Positions 22,692 to 31,176 of a DNA stretch of 64,000 nucleotides are shown here, in pieces. How positions within the stretch are numbered: the first letter of the stretch is position 1; every line of letters starts with the position of its first letter. The stretch lies in the NCBI GenBank assembly GCA_000380225.1, contig KB904821.1, forward strand, positions 393,633-457,632. The letters run 5' to 3'. The DNA is from a filamentous cyanobacterium ESFC-1. GTDB taxonomy: Bacteria > Cyanobacteriota > Cyanobacteriia > Cyanobacteriales > Spirulinaceae. A model generated the notes under the pieces. It was not told the origin of the DNA. It made no database searches and was given only the letters and a program-made list of their open reading frames with translations. Made by a program: the position numbers and the translations under genes.

Positions 22692-23150
22692 TTAACTTTC
22701 AGCCATAGAACGAATGATATCGCCTTGGGTGATCATGCCGATCAACTGTTCGTCTGAGTTTAAAACCGGAAGGCGGCGGATTTTCTTTTCGTGCATCAAC
22801 CGGGCCGCTTGGGACAACGGTAAATCTGCAAACACGGTGACGGCGCGATCGCTCATTGCTTCTTTGACCGTTTGACCAAAGGCTTTATGCAACTCCTTGT
22901 CATAACGAGCGGGGTTTTGTAAATAAATCACGCTGTCAAGAAACATAATAAACGGTGGCGGTTCAGGCCCGGTTTCTTGCCACATCAAGTCAGATTCAGA
23001 AATCACGCCAATGACTTCCCCAGTGTCGTCTACCACAGGTAAGCCGCTAATCCGGTTTTCGACTAACAATTTAATCGCTTCTTTGAGGGGGGTTTCGGGC
23101 TTCACCGTGACCGGATTGGCACTCATCACATCGGCAACTGTTTTGGACAT
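22692..23150 (-). CDS. Tandem CBS-domain protein
   Basis: 152 residues made of two CBS motifs (residues ~5-60 and ~92-150), with VADVMSANPVTVKPET and VKEAMSDRAVTVFAD as their starts and GLPVVDDTGEVIGVI and RLPVLNSDEQLIGMI as their ends. CBS pairs bind adenosine nucleotides such as AMP, ATP or c-di-AMP and regulate partners. There is no effector domain, so it probably acts by protein contact. It is about 90 bp upstream of the nblB-like gene on the same strand and may be co-transcribed. Confidence 0.9.
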   Translation of the reverse strand: MSKTVADVMSANPVTVKPETPLKEAIKLLVENRISGLPVVDDTGEVIGVISESDLMWQETGPEPPPFIMFLDSVIYLQNPARYDKELHKAFGQTVKEAMSDRAVTVFADLPLSQAARLMHEKKIRRLPVLNSDEQLIGMITQGDIIRSMAES

Positions 23151-23337
23151 ATTATTTGCGGTGGGGGATATGGATAGGGTTTTATGTCCTTATTTTAAGG
23201 GATGGGTTGCCAGGGTCAGAGCCAGAGTTGACCGTTCTTAACCCTCTTTCACTACGCCCAAAAGTCCCCACCTGTCAAGTCTTGCGTTAATATTGCGGCA
23301 AAATCAAAATCTGCATCAAACCGTTGTGAAGGAGTGA

Positions 23338-23943
23338 ATGATGAAAAAAGCCATGATTCTTGCATCCCTTTTGGGTCTTAGTTTGATTGTACCGGGGGCC
23401 GCTTGGGGTCAAGAAGAAACCCCAGCCGGAGAAATTCGCGAGGACGACTTGTTAATTCGCCATTCGGAATTAAGGGGCAGTTGTCGCCAAACGAACCGCC
23501 GCTTGGATGTTTTTGCCATGCCGGGTGTACAGCATCAAGTCGATCGCGTGGCCGTTTTGGGGTCGAGTCGTCAAGTCACCCTGACGGGTTGGGGGGCCAA
23601 TGGTTGGGTTGAAATCAGCGCCCCCACCGAAGGTTATGTCATTGCGCGGCATTTGGCTTTATGTCCGGGCGATCGCGCCGATGCCCCCATCGCTGCGGCG
23701 GCTACGTCCAATCTCGATGCGGGGGATTGTCGCGTGGCAATGCGGGATTTGGCCATTCGCAGCCGTCCGACGCGGCCAGCCCGTACCCTGGGCGGTGTAC
23801 CGGGGGGAACTTCGATGACGTTAACTGGGGAAACCCAATACGATCCGGTGAATCGGCGCACTTGGCTCGAAATTTCAGCCCCGAAAGCAGGTTGGGTTTC
23901 TGGCAGTGTCGGGACGGCTACTAATGTGCGATCGTGTCGTTAA
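23338..23943 (+). CDS. Secreted SH3b-domain protein
   Basis: 201 residues with a signal peptide (KKAMILASLLGLSLIVPGAAWG, likely cut after AWG). Two SH3-like repeats follow at about 45-105 and 125-200, each with a conserved Gly-Trp-Val-Glu-Ile-Ser or Thr-Trp-Leu-Glu-Ile-Ser core. Paired Cys residues (in RGSCRQ, ALCPGD, AGDCRV and VRSCR) may form disulfides in the periplasm. SH3b domains bind peptidoglycan or peptides; no catalytic domain is present. The ATG pair at 23338/23341 follows GGAG. A short hairpin (AGGGATGATCGCCCTT) lies 20 bp after the stop, then GGTTATT heptamers. Confidence 0.75.
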   Translation: MMKKAMILASLLGLSLIVPGAAWGQEETPAGEIREDDLLIRHSELRGSCRQTNRRLDVFAMPGVQHQVDRVAVLGSSRQVTLTGWGANGWVEISAPTEGYVIARHLALCPGDRADAPIAAAATSNLDAGDCRVAMRDLAIRSRPTRPARTLGGVPGGTSMTLTGETQYDPVNRRTWLEISAPKAGWVSGSVGTATNVRSCR

Positions 23944-24011
23944 TTTTGGTTAGTAGTAAGGGATGATCGCCCTTATCTAGGTTATTGGTTATTAGTTGTT
24001 GGTTATTTGTT

Positions 24012-24155
24012 ATGGCGTTGTTGCATAAATAAAACAGTTATATCAAGGGTTTCAGCGATCCAAATCGGGACAAATCGGGCGAAAATACCAATTTCGGCTT
24101 TCTCCGATGTCTAGAACCCTTGTAAATCAAGGAATGTTTCAGGCAACAACGCCAT
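24012..24155. mobile_element. MITE with GGCGTTGTTGC ends
   Basis: 144 bp with 13-bp perfect terminal inverted repeats (ATGGCGTTGTTGC / GCAACAACGCCAT) and an inner CAAGGGTTT/AACCCTTG pair. It is flanked by TTTGTTAT on both sides, which may be a target duplication, though it lies in repetitive sequence. The ends resemble those of IS5/IS4-group elements. No transposase is present. Confidence 0.6.
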
Positions 24156-24525
24156 TTGTTATTAGTTATTGGTTATTTACAACCAACTGTATTTTTATTA
24201 ATTGTTAATTGTTAATTGTTAATTATTAATTGTTAATTATTAATTATTAATTGTTAATTGTTAATTGTTAATTGTACATTTATATCAAGGGTTTCAGCGA
24301 TCCAAATCGGGACAAATCGGGCAAAAATACCAATTTCGGCTTTCTCCGATGTCTAGAACCCTTGTAAATCAAGGAATGTTTCAGGCAACAACGCCATTTG
24401 TTATTAGTTATTGGTTATTTACAACCAACTGTATTTTTATTAATTGTTAATTATTAATTATTAATTGTTAATTGTTAATTGTTAATTGTTAATTGTTAAT
24501 TATTAATTGTTAATTGTACATTACA
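24156..24525. repeat. Heptamer arrays and a second, left-truncated copy of the MITE
   Basis: TTAATTG/TTAATTA heptamers (about 24198-24278 and 24440-24525) surround 24281-24397. That segment repeats 24039-24155 with one base change but lacks the left terminal repeat. The duplicated stretch continues about 55 bp into the following heptamers. No gene seen. Confidence 0.8.
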
Positions 24526-24527
24526 TT

Positions 24528-26102
24528 CTACTGCCAGAAATCGTCCTCGCAATCGAGCAAACGATCGAGAATTGCCACCAAATTACGATTGCCCTGAGTG
24601 CGAATTTCTTGCTCTTGGGCAATATTAATCAACTCCATACCCAAGCGCATCCAGTAAGCCTGTTGGGTGGTATTTCCCCCCGGATTAGGCGTTGCAGCAT
24701 AGGCTTGTTGCAGATTTACCCCCAAGCGTTGGGCTAATGACCGCACCACATAAGCTTGTTCGGGGCGGGCGGTTTGGAGAATCTCGCTGATGGGTTGATT
24801 CCAGATGGCTTGACGTTGCGCTTCGGTGGTCTGCTTTTGCAACCATACCTCGCTGGTGGAAACGGGGAGGTCGGTGCTTTGGTTGTCGATTTTAGCGAAG
24901 GCGTGGGCTTCTTGGTAGGATATCTTGTTGTCTTGATTGTAGTCGGCAGAGGGGGCGCGATCGCCCGTCCGGGTAATCCCACTCAGTCCAGCGAAGAAAC
25001 TGGAACTATAATCGCGATAATCGGCTTCGTTCACCTCTGGGGTACAACCGACCGAAGTGCGGGTTTTGATGGTTGCGAAGAAGCCGCAACGGGTCTTTAA
25101 AGCAACATTATTGTTGGGATTCCCCCCTTCATAAATCATGTTGGCAAATGACCCGGAATAACATTGCGCCATCATCGCCACGAAGGGGAGATTTTGCGGC
25201 AGTGGGTCGAGGGAACGGGCAAAGTCTTGGACGTTGATACGACCGTTATTCCACATAATCATAGAGTTATTATCTACATTATTGTCGTTTTTAGCGCCGT
25301 GACCCGTGAAATAAAAGAAAGTGGGCTTTGGGCTTTGGGCTAATCCTTGCATGACTTGGCGGAAATTCTCGACCGTAGAAGCCCCGTCGAGGTGGGGGAT
25401 TTGGGGGGCTTTGAAAAGTTCTTGGCGGCTGTTGGGGTCGATGTAGCGGACGGTGGCTTGGTTACTGTTCCCATTGGCGAAATAGAGGCTCACGTTGGGT
25501 AAACTGTGACCGAGGGCTTGCAGGGTACGCTGGAAGTAGAGGACGTTTTTTTCGAGGGCGATTTCGTTGATTTGCGGCCAACCGCCTCCGGCCATGACGA
25601 AGAAGTTTTGATTTTTGGCAGCGACTTGGGTGGTTTGGCGGGTTGGTGGGGCTACGGGTGGGGGGGAAGGGGGAGGGGTTACGGCAGCTAAAGGGGCATC
25701 GAGGGGCGGAATTTTCTGGCCGGCTTCTTGTTCGGCGTAAGTCAGGTTGCGTTGATATTCAGCGATTTTTTGATTGGCTTGGTCTTTTTGAGGAGAGGAT
25801 GCGGGTAAGGATTTGAGCAGGGCGATCGCTCTTTGCCATTGACGACCGACGATCAGCCAATCTTGCGGTGCAACGGCATTTTGAGCGATGGTGGCCGCAC
25901 TTTGGGCCGCATCGAGGGCTTGTTTGTAGATATTGTCTGGTGTGACGGTTTTGGGTTGGGGGGAGGGAGACGAGGAGGGAGACGATACCGGAGAGGCGAT
26001 CGCCACAGGAGTTTCTGGGGTCGTTTGGGAGGTGTTTGAGTTTGAACAACTCACACAACTCGCGATCGCGACAGCAACAGCCAAAATGAAGGAGCAACGC
26101 AT
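24528..26102 (-). CDS. Caspase-like (clan CD) peptidase lipoprotein
   Basis: 524 residues. The N-terminus looks like a lipoprotein signal (SFILAVAVAIASCVSC). A Pro/Ser-rich and helical region runs to about 150. The peptidase domain (about 165-395) contains FYFTGHGAKND near 266 and VAMMAQCYSGSF near 312, the His/Cys dyad of clan CD, here closest to legumain (C13)/caspase-like enzymes. An EF-hand-like loop, DYNQDNKISYQEAH, sits near residue 385, so calcium control is possible, as in many bacterial metacaspases. A helical tail follows. It probably acts at the membrane outside the cytoplasm. Its promoter region is shared with the divergent gene at 26374. Confidence 0.78.
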   Translation of the reverse strand: MRCSFILAVAVAIASCVSCSNSNTSQTTPETPVAIASPVSSPSSSPSPQPKTVTPDNIYKQALDAAQSAATIAQNAVAPQDWLIVGRQWQRAIALLKSLPASSPQKDQANQKIAEYQRNLTYAEQEAGQKIPPLDAPLAAVTPPPSPPPVAPPTRQTTQVAAKNQNFFVMAGGGWPQINEIALEKNVLYFQRTLQALGHSLPNVSLYFANGNSNQATVRYIDPNSRQELFKAPQIPHLDGASTVENFRQVMQGLAQSPKPTFFYFTGHGAKNDNNVDNNSMIMWNNGRINVQDFARSLDPLPQNLPFVAMMAQCYSGSFANMIYEGGNPNNNVALKTRCGFFATIKTRTSVGCTPEVNEADYRDYSSSFFAGLSGITRTGDRAPSADYNQDNKISYQEAHAFAKIDNQSTDLPVSTSEVWLQKQTTEAQRQAIWNQPISEILQTARPEQAYVVRSLAQRLGVNLQQAYAATPNPGGNTTQQAYWMRLGMELINIAQEQEIRTQGNRNLVAILDRLLDCEDDFWQ

Positions 26103-26373
26103 GGGGTTTAGAAATCGAGCTTCTTCTTCAGTTGTAACTCAAAGGTATCTTAAATTAGCGAATTATCCCTTACCAATAATCTCGCTAATATAGATACCAC
26201 AACAACTTCATCAGAAAATATCAGAAATAGCGATGCTTTTGGCCTATTATACAAAGGGGCTTAAAATCCAAAAATTATTGCTTTTTCTTTACAAAAAATA
26301 ATATTTCTAAAGAAAAGCGTCAGTCAGACAGTCATTCGTTTTCAATTGGTAAATTTTTACTTTAAGCAGAAAA

Positions 26374-27039
26374 ATGCAAGATAATCGTCCCAAAAATCTT
26401 CAAAACGTTCTAGAAGGCAACTATACCGTTAACACCAGTGAATACATTAGTAGAGGTTGGGAAAAATTCAAAGAAAATCCAGGGATATTCATTGCTTTCT
26501 CGCTTTTAGACGGTATCTTGATTGGTATTAATACTTTTTTATGGCCAATATTTCTCGATTCGCCCCTGGCCGATATTATAAGTTTAATTGTTGGCTTTAT
26601 TTTAGTTCCTTTAAATTTAGGAGTTTTGATCGGCTGTTTCAAAGCGTATAGAAATCAATCCGTTGAATTTAGCGATTTTTTCAAAGCTTATAATTATTTC
26701 AGCCAACTGGTTTTAGGAACGATTGTTAGCTACATCCTCATTGCTATCGGTTTTCTTTTATGTATTCTGCCAGGAATTTATTTAGCCATTGGCTATTCTT
26801 TTATATATATCTTGATTATTGACCGAAATTTTAGCTTTTGGCAAGCAATGGAAAATAGCCGGCAGATTGTGACCAAGCAGTGGTTTTCTTGGTTTGGCTT
26901 TATCTTTTTGTTAGGGTTAATTAATCTGGTTGGTATCTTACTCTGTGGAGTGGGTCTATTTGTGACCGCGCCTGTAACCACTTTTGCCATAGTCGCGGCT
27001 TACGATGATGTGATGGGCATTCAAAAAATGGAATATTAA
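26374..27039 (+). CDS. Multi-pass membrane protein, DUF975/glycerophosphodiesterase-membrane-domain-like
   Basis: 221 residues with five to six hydrophobic segments. The pattern YISRGWEKFKENPGIFIAF at the start, LNLGVLIGCFKAYRNQS, GIYLAIGYSFIYILIID and FWQAMENSRQIVTKQWF is typical of this loose family of integral membrane proteins with unknown function. Base composition is more AT-rich than its neighbours. The stop is followed by ACAATGT-type heptamers on the sense strand. Confidence 0.65.
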   Translation: MQDNRPKNLQNVLEGNYTVNTSEYISRGWEKFKENPGIFIAFSLLDGILIGINTFLWPIFLDSPLADIISLIVGFILVPLNLGVLIGCFKAYRNQSVEFSDFFKAYNYFSQLVLGTIVSYILIAIGFLLCILPGIYLAIGYSFIYILIIDRNFSFWQAMENSRQIVTKQWFSWFGFIFLLGLINLVGILLCGVGLFVTAPVTTFAIVAAYDDVMGIQKMEY

Positions 27040-27085
27040 ATAATGTACAATGTATAATTTACAATGTACAACTGTGAATTTACAT
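27040..27085. repeat. Heptamer array, ACAATGT type
   Basis: TGTACAATGTATAATTTACA-like array starting a few bases after the stop of the membrane protein gene. Confidence 0.7.
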
Positions 27086-27185
27086 TGATAACTCTTTCTA
27101 AATGAGGGCAAAGTCCGCCGACCTAAACTAAAGTAAGAGTGGATTTTAGTAAGCGGATTGGATATTAGTAACGCTTCTAAAAGTT

Positions 27186-27315
27186 ATATCAAATCCGAAA
27201 AAAACAACCACTGGCGCGAGAACCTCGGTTTCTAGCTGAAAACTTTAACATGACTGTGTAAGCAGGTAAGAAAACCGGGGTTAATGCAGCTTCACCAATT
27301 AAACGGATTTGATAT
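27186..27315. mobile_element. MITE with ATATCAAATCCG ends, full length
   Basis: 130 bp with 12-bp perfect terminal inverted repeats (ATATCAAATCCG / CGGATTTGATAT) and an inner GGTTTCTAGCTGAAA...AAAACCGGGGTT pair. A second, inverted copy lies at about 37595-37712 and a partial one from 4343. It has no coding capacity. Confidence 0.65.
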
Positions 27316-27326
27316 TAAGAAGTCTT

Positions 27327-27349
27327 GGAGGCGCAATGATTACGCCCCC
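27327..27349 (-). terminator. Possible terminator of the ferritin-like gene
   Basis: On the minus strand GGGGGCG pairs with CGCCTCC (one mismatch) around an 8-9 nt loop, 20 bp after the stop. The T-run is weak. Confidence 0.35.
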
Positions 27350-27369
27350 AGAGAATATTGGTTAAAGAA

Positions 27370-28569
27370 TTAGACACCGACTAAAGGCGATTTTCCTTCT
27401 GTGGTCATTTTGTAATCATTGCCCATTTGTTGCTCATGTTGTTCGATAACTTGCTGACTGGGAACACCGCCTTGGTTCACGGTTTCTTGGTATTGGAAAT
27501 AACGGTGATTTTCAGGTAAATCGGACACCGGGACAAACTTAATTTCGTCTCCGGTTAAGTTCACTTGGTCTTTGAGAACTTGGCGAATATAGTCTTTATT
27601 TTCCTGAAACTTAACGGGTTCGGAAATAGAGGAGGGCAAAAATTCTTCGGGTTCTTTGCCATCATATTTGCGTAACATATCGCAAGCGAGGCGTAACTGT
27701 TCGATTTCCATGTTCAAGTGTAACTCCCACAACTGCTTGATGCGCGGGTCGGGTTCTTGCTGCATAAAGGAGTAGTAGAGATAACACTCGTTATATTGAT
27801 GCAAAACGTCTCGTTGGAACCAGGAGATAGTGGGGTCGAGGAGGGATTCGTAATGGGTAACGTGTTGTTCCTCGATTTCCGCGATTTCCAGGTAAAGGCC
27901 GCGGGCCAAGGGGTGCATCGGTTGATTGCCTACGGTCATGTAGAAGTTCATGGTTTGCTGTTCTGCGGCCACTAAGGTCATGGTATGCAGAAGCGAGAAG
28001 GGGTCGGCTTTTTTGCTATCGCTAGGTTGACGAACTTCGTCGATGGGGTGACGATGTTCGTCGGCGGTGGCGCGACCGGGCATAATTTCGGTCAAATCGC
28101 CGGTGAGTTTTTCGGCTTTTTTGCCGTTGAGTAAGTCGAGAAGATTGGCGTAGCGGTATAGGTGGTCGAAGTCTTCGAGTAAGCCAAATTCAAAGGCTTG
28201 TTTGAGGTAGGGGTTGGGTTCGACTCTGGCTAAATATGCGGTGAGGTCTACGGCGACTTGTTCGTAACCGATGGTGGTTTCGAGGGGAGATTCGTCACCG
28301 GGACTCAGCCAATTAATAGCTTTTTGCTGTTGTTGTTCGATGCGTCGCGTTTGGGCTAGATACTTGCGAATATCGGGGTCGCTGGTGTGACGGGCAAATT
28401 GATGGGAGAAAAAGATAGATTCAACTTCAATCCCGTTCATGGTAATGATGCGAGTACGGGTATAGGGATGAACGTCTTGTTTATTGTAGGGTTGAATGTT
28501 GAGTTCCGACCAGTTGCGGAGTTGTTGGTCGAGGGGAATACCTTTTTCGGTTAAGGGATTAAAACTCAT
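27370..28569 (-). CDS. Ferritin-like-fold protein of unknown function
   Basis: 399 residues, mainly helical. The middle part has repeated Glu/His helices: TTIGYEQVAVDLTAYLA, LLEDFDHLYRYANLL, TLVAAEQQTMNFYM and YLEIAEIEEQHVTHYESLL, the last being an ExxH-type di-iron pattern of the ferritin-like superfamily. The C-terminal ~100 residues are hydrophilic. This fits cyanobacterial proteins annotated only as ferritin-like or hypothetical; metal binding is inferred from the Glu/His spacing. The 5' region upstream of the start contains two inverted repeats (28616-28695, 28722-28778). Confidence 0.68.
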   Translation of the reverse strand: MSFNPLTEKGIPLDQQLRNWSELNIQPYNKQDVHPYTRTRIITMNGIEVESIFFSHQFARHTSDPDIRKYLAQTRRIEQQQQKAINWLSPGDESPLETTIGYEQVAVDLTAYLARVEPNPYLKQAFEFGLLEDFDHLYRYANLLDLLNGKKAEKLTGDLTEIMPGRATADEHRHPIDEVRQPSDSKKADPFSLLHTMTLVAAEQQTMNFYMTVGNQPMHPLARGLYLEIAEIEEQHVTHYESLLDPTISWFQRDVLHQYNECYLYYSFMQQEPDPRIKQLWELHLNMEIEQLRLACDMLRKYDGKEPEEFLPSSISEPVKFQENKDYIRQVLKDQVNLTGDEIKFVPVSDLPENHRYFQYQETVNQGGVPSQQVIEQHEQQMGNDYKMTTEGKSPLVGV

Positions 28570-28615
28570 GATTTAAATGGGGTAACAATTTTGGGCAAAC
28601 AAAAGCCTTAAGAAA

Positions 28616-28695
28616 AATCGAACTCAAGTAATTCTCGGTTGGGTAAGTTAGCGCGTTCCCCATGTTTAAATAGAATTAAAATCTTGAGTTCGATT
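28616..28695. promoter_or_regulatory. Long-range 13-bp perfect dyad upstream of ferritin-like gene
   Basis: AATCGAACTCAAG (28616-28628) and CTTGAGTTCGATT (28683-28695) are exact complements, 54 bp apart, 47 bp before the start codon. This could be a leader hairpin or an operator pair. Confidence 0.4.
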
Positions 28696-28721
28696 GTCAA
28701 AAGCTAATTGAATAAAGGAAT

Positions 28722-28778
28722 AAACTTTCCTTGTCTTGATATTGTTATTTTTAAACAAAATCGAGACAAGAAAGGTTT
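28722..28778. promoter_or_regulatory. 15-bp imperfect inverted repeat
   Basis: AAACTTTCCTTGTCT and AGACAAGAAAGGTTT (13 of 15 pairing) separated by an AT-rich loop, 105 bp after the GH13 stop. It is either that gene's 3' structure or part of the next gene's control region. Confidence 0.35.
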
Positions 28779-28884
28779 AAAGAATAAGCAAATATTTAAG
28801 GCTTTATTATTGCTTCTGTATTCTATTTAAATCAATTTTCGTTTTGTTTCCCTCTCTCAGAAGTAATAACTATGCTAATTTAGT

Positions 28885-30528
28885 TTAGGCTAAAAAGACT
28901 TGTGCTTCCCAAGGGCCGATATCTAAAGTTAGTTGGCGATCGCGTACTTCGATTTGATAATCTAATGTCCATTCGTGCCAAGTCCCATCTACCGGAATAT
29001 CGGGAATCGTATATTCACCTAAGAAGTTATCGGAGAAGTTAGCCACCACCAGCAAGCGATCGCCTTCGTCATTCCAGCGATAATAACTTAAGAGTTTGGC
29101 TTCGGTATCTTCAAACAAGAAATCGAGATTATCTGTGTGTAAGGTTGCGTTGGTTTTGCGTAAATGAATTAAACCCTTGTAGTAACCCAGTAAATTTTGA
29201 TTGAATTCATTATCTAAAAATTCCCAGTCAATGGGGGTATCTTGATAATTAGAATATTCGCCAATTTCACTACCCATCCAGATTAAAGGAATACCCAAAG
29301 CTGTCATTAAGATAACAGCCCCCAGTTTTGCCCGTTTAAAGGCATTTTCTTCAAAAATTTCGCGATCGCCCAACGCCCCCATAATGTGACCCCCATCGTG
29401 ACTCGAAAGGTAATTAATCACGCTGGTTGTGCCTTCATAGCCTTTTCTGCGGCCATCAATGGCATCTTTAAGGTCTTCTAAATCAAAGCGATCGCCACAA
29501 ACATTGGCAATCAAGGTTTGTCGGAAAGATTCGTGCCAACTGGCATCCATCGGCCCTTGATAACCCGTAATATCCGCCGATTCAGGGATATGTTCGGACA
29601 TATTAAAAAAGGGTTTCATCGAGGCAAATTCGCGGGTTTTTTGGGTAATCCAATGCAGAAAATCGTAGTTATCAATTTGCCGGGTTGCATCAAAGCGGAT
29701 GCCATCAATATGAAACTCTTGTATCCAATATTGCACCACCTTACCCACAAAACCCCAAGCGGGTTTCAGGTCGAGATTTTCGTCGTAATGTTCGTAATTA
29801 AATTCTGGCCCCCAAGTAGTTTCCGGGTCATGTTGGGGTTCGTGATGATACCAATAATCGTGATCGATTTGGGTTAAGGGACATTCAGCATCAGAATGAT
29901 TAAAAATACCATCCATAATAAAGCGAATGCCGCGTTTATGACCTTCATCAATCAAGCGTTTTAAATCTTCGCTGCTGCCATAACTCGACTCGACGGCGAA
30001 ATAATAACGGGGGTTATAGCCTTGGTGAAAATCCCCTGGATATTCTTGCATCGGTAATAGTTCAATGGCATTAATCCCCAAATCTTGTAAATAATCGAGT
30101 TTTTCAATTACGCCTTGAAAATCCCCTTCCAGTTTGCCGTTTTTCGGTTGAAAGCCCGCGACAAACAACTCATAAATTATTAATTCTTCATTAACGGGTA
30201 GGGAGGTTTCGTCGTGTTGCCAAACATAGGTATCCACAATTGGACTACCATCTTTAATTCTGATGATGCTATTTTGACTCGCATCATCAATATCAGTTGA
30301 ACAAGGATCGGCAACGGTTACCCATCGGTCTTTTTCATCAAAAAACCAAGACAAAGATTGGACTTGAAATTTATATTGGTAAGTACCATCTTCGAGGTCA
30401 ACTTTGGTGCGAAAATAGCCGCGATCGTCTTTTTCCATCTCGATTTCTTGCCAATCTGAAAAACAGCCGACCAAGCTGGCTTTTTCATTGTAGGGGGCAA
30501 ATAAGGCAAACTCAATAGCGTTAGTCAT
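28885..30528 (-). CDS. GH13 alpha-amylase-family enzyme with N-terminal glycogen-binding domain
   Basis: 547 residues. Residues 1-100 form a CBM48/AMPK-like starch-binding domain (FALFAPYNEKASLVGCFSDW, YQYKFQV). The catalytic barrel follows with the GH13 regions GINAIELLPMQEY, RFIMDGIFNHS, GIRFDATRQI near 279 (nucleophile Asp), MSEHIPE near 311 (acid/base Glu) and LSSHDGGH near 377 (third Asp). A beta-sandwich closes the protein. The closest common type is the branching-enzyme/alpha-glucan hydrolase group; the exact linkage specificity is not clear. The role is in glycogen metabolism in the cytosol. No other glycogen gene lies nearby. Confidence 0.88.
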   Translation of the reverse strand: MTNAIEFALFAPYNEKASLVGCFSDWQEIEMEKDDRGYFRTKVDLEDGTYQYKFQVQSLSWFFDEKDRWVTVADPCSTDIDDASQNSIIRIKDGSPIVDTYVWQHDETSLPVNEELIIYELFVAGFQPKNGKLEGDFQGVIEKLDYLQDLGINAIELLPMQEYPGDFHQGYNPRYYFAVESSYGSSEDLKRLIDEGHKRGIRFIMDGIFNHSDAECPLTQIDHDYWYHHEPQHDPETTWGPEFNYEHYDENLDLKPAWGFVGKVVQYWIQEFHIDGIRFDATRQIDNYDFLHWITQKTREFASMKPFFNMSEHIPESADITGYQGPMDASWHESFRQTLIANVCGDRFDLEDLKDAIDGRRKGYEGTTSVINYLSSHDGGHIMGALGDREIFEENAFKRAKLGAVILMTALGIPLIWMGSEIGEYSNYQDTPIDWEFLDNEFNQNLLGYYKGLIHLRKTNATLHTDNLDFLFEDTEAKLLSYYRWNDEGDRLLVVANFSDNFLGEYTIPDIPVDGTWHEWTLDYQIEVRDRQLTLDIGPWEAQVFLA

Positions 30529-30568
30529 TTCAGTTATCAGCTTCTAAGGGGCAGTAGGCAGTGGGCGT

Positions 30569-30664
30569 GTAGGGGCGGGAAAACCCCGCCCAAGGGGGAG
30601 TGGGGATTCTACCCTAGAAAGGGAGCAGAAACTTCTTGCTATAGGGTAGACTCTATGAAAAAGC
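30569..30664. repeat. Dispersed repeats: GTAGGGG end and AGAAACTTCTTGC element
   Basis: A GTAGGGGCGGG...CCCCGCCC half-element (30569-30591) is followed by a segment that matches, reversed, 4437-4506. Confidence 0.6.
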
Positions 30665-30735
30665 TAAAAGCTAGATTATATGGGCGTTCGGTTCCTCAAA
30701 AAGTAAAATCAACGTTTCCAAGAGAGTTACCAGTT

Positions 30736-30850
30736 ATTAATGGCTAACGCAGCCAAGTCTGTTCCTTAGAATGAGGAAGATTTTTTTCATCGAGAATGGG
30801 AGGAGGTTTGTTACCAATAGTTTTGGGTCATAGTCTAGATTGATTTTTGC
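30736..30850. other. Diverged intergenic repeat, copy 1
   Basis: Shares CGCAGCCAAGT, AGGA-GATTTT-TTTCAT-GAG and AATAGTT-TGGGT blocks, in order and similar spacing, with 52655-52760. No open frame. The rest of 30665-31176 holds no gene that I can support. Confidence 0.45.
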
Positions 30851-31176
30851 TAAAAATTGGGTTTAAGATAAAAAAGTTTGGGTAATCTCAAAGTGAAGTT
30901 GAGTAGAAATATCGGGCTACAATTTGATAGGTTGAACCAAGATATTCTTAGGTTTTAGCAATTTATTAATAAATTTTCATCTCTCTCAAGATGTAATCTT
31001 TCTCAAGGCGGTAAGTCATTCGTCTCAGGGATTTCTGGTCTCTCTCTAGAGTGATGAAAATTATGGCTTAAGCGATCTAGACTGATCGAGCAGATTGATT
31101 AATTTTAAAGACCAATCTATAGCAAATCAATTCTAAGACTTTATAGTATTTTATTCAGGAGAATTCTTCTTTTACA

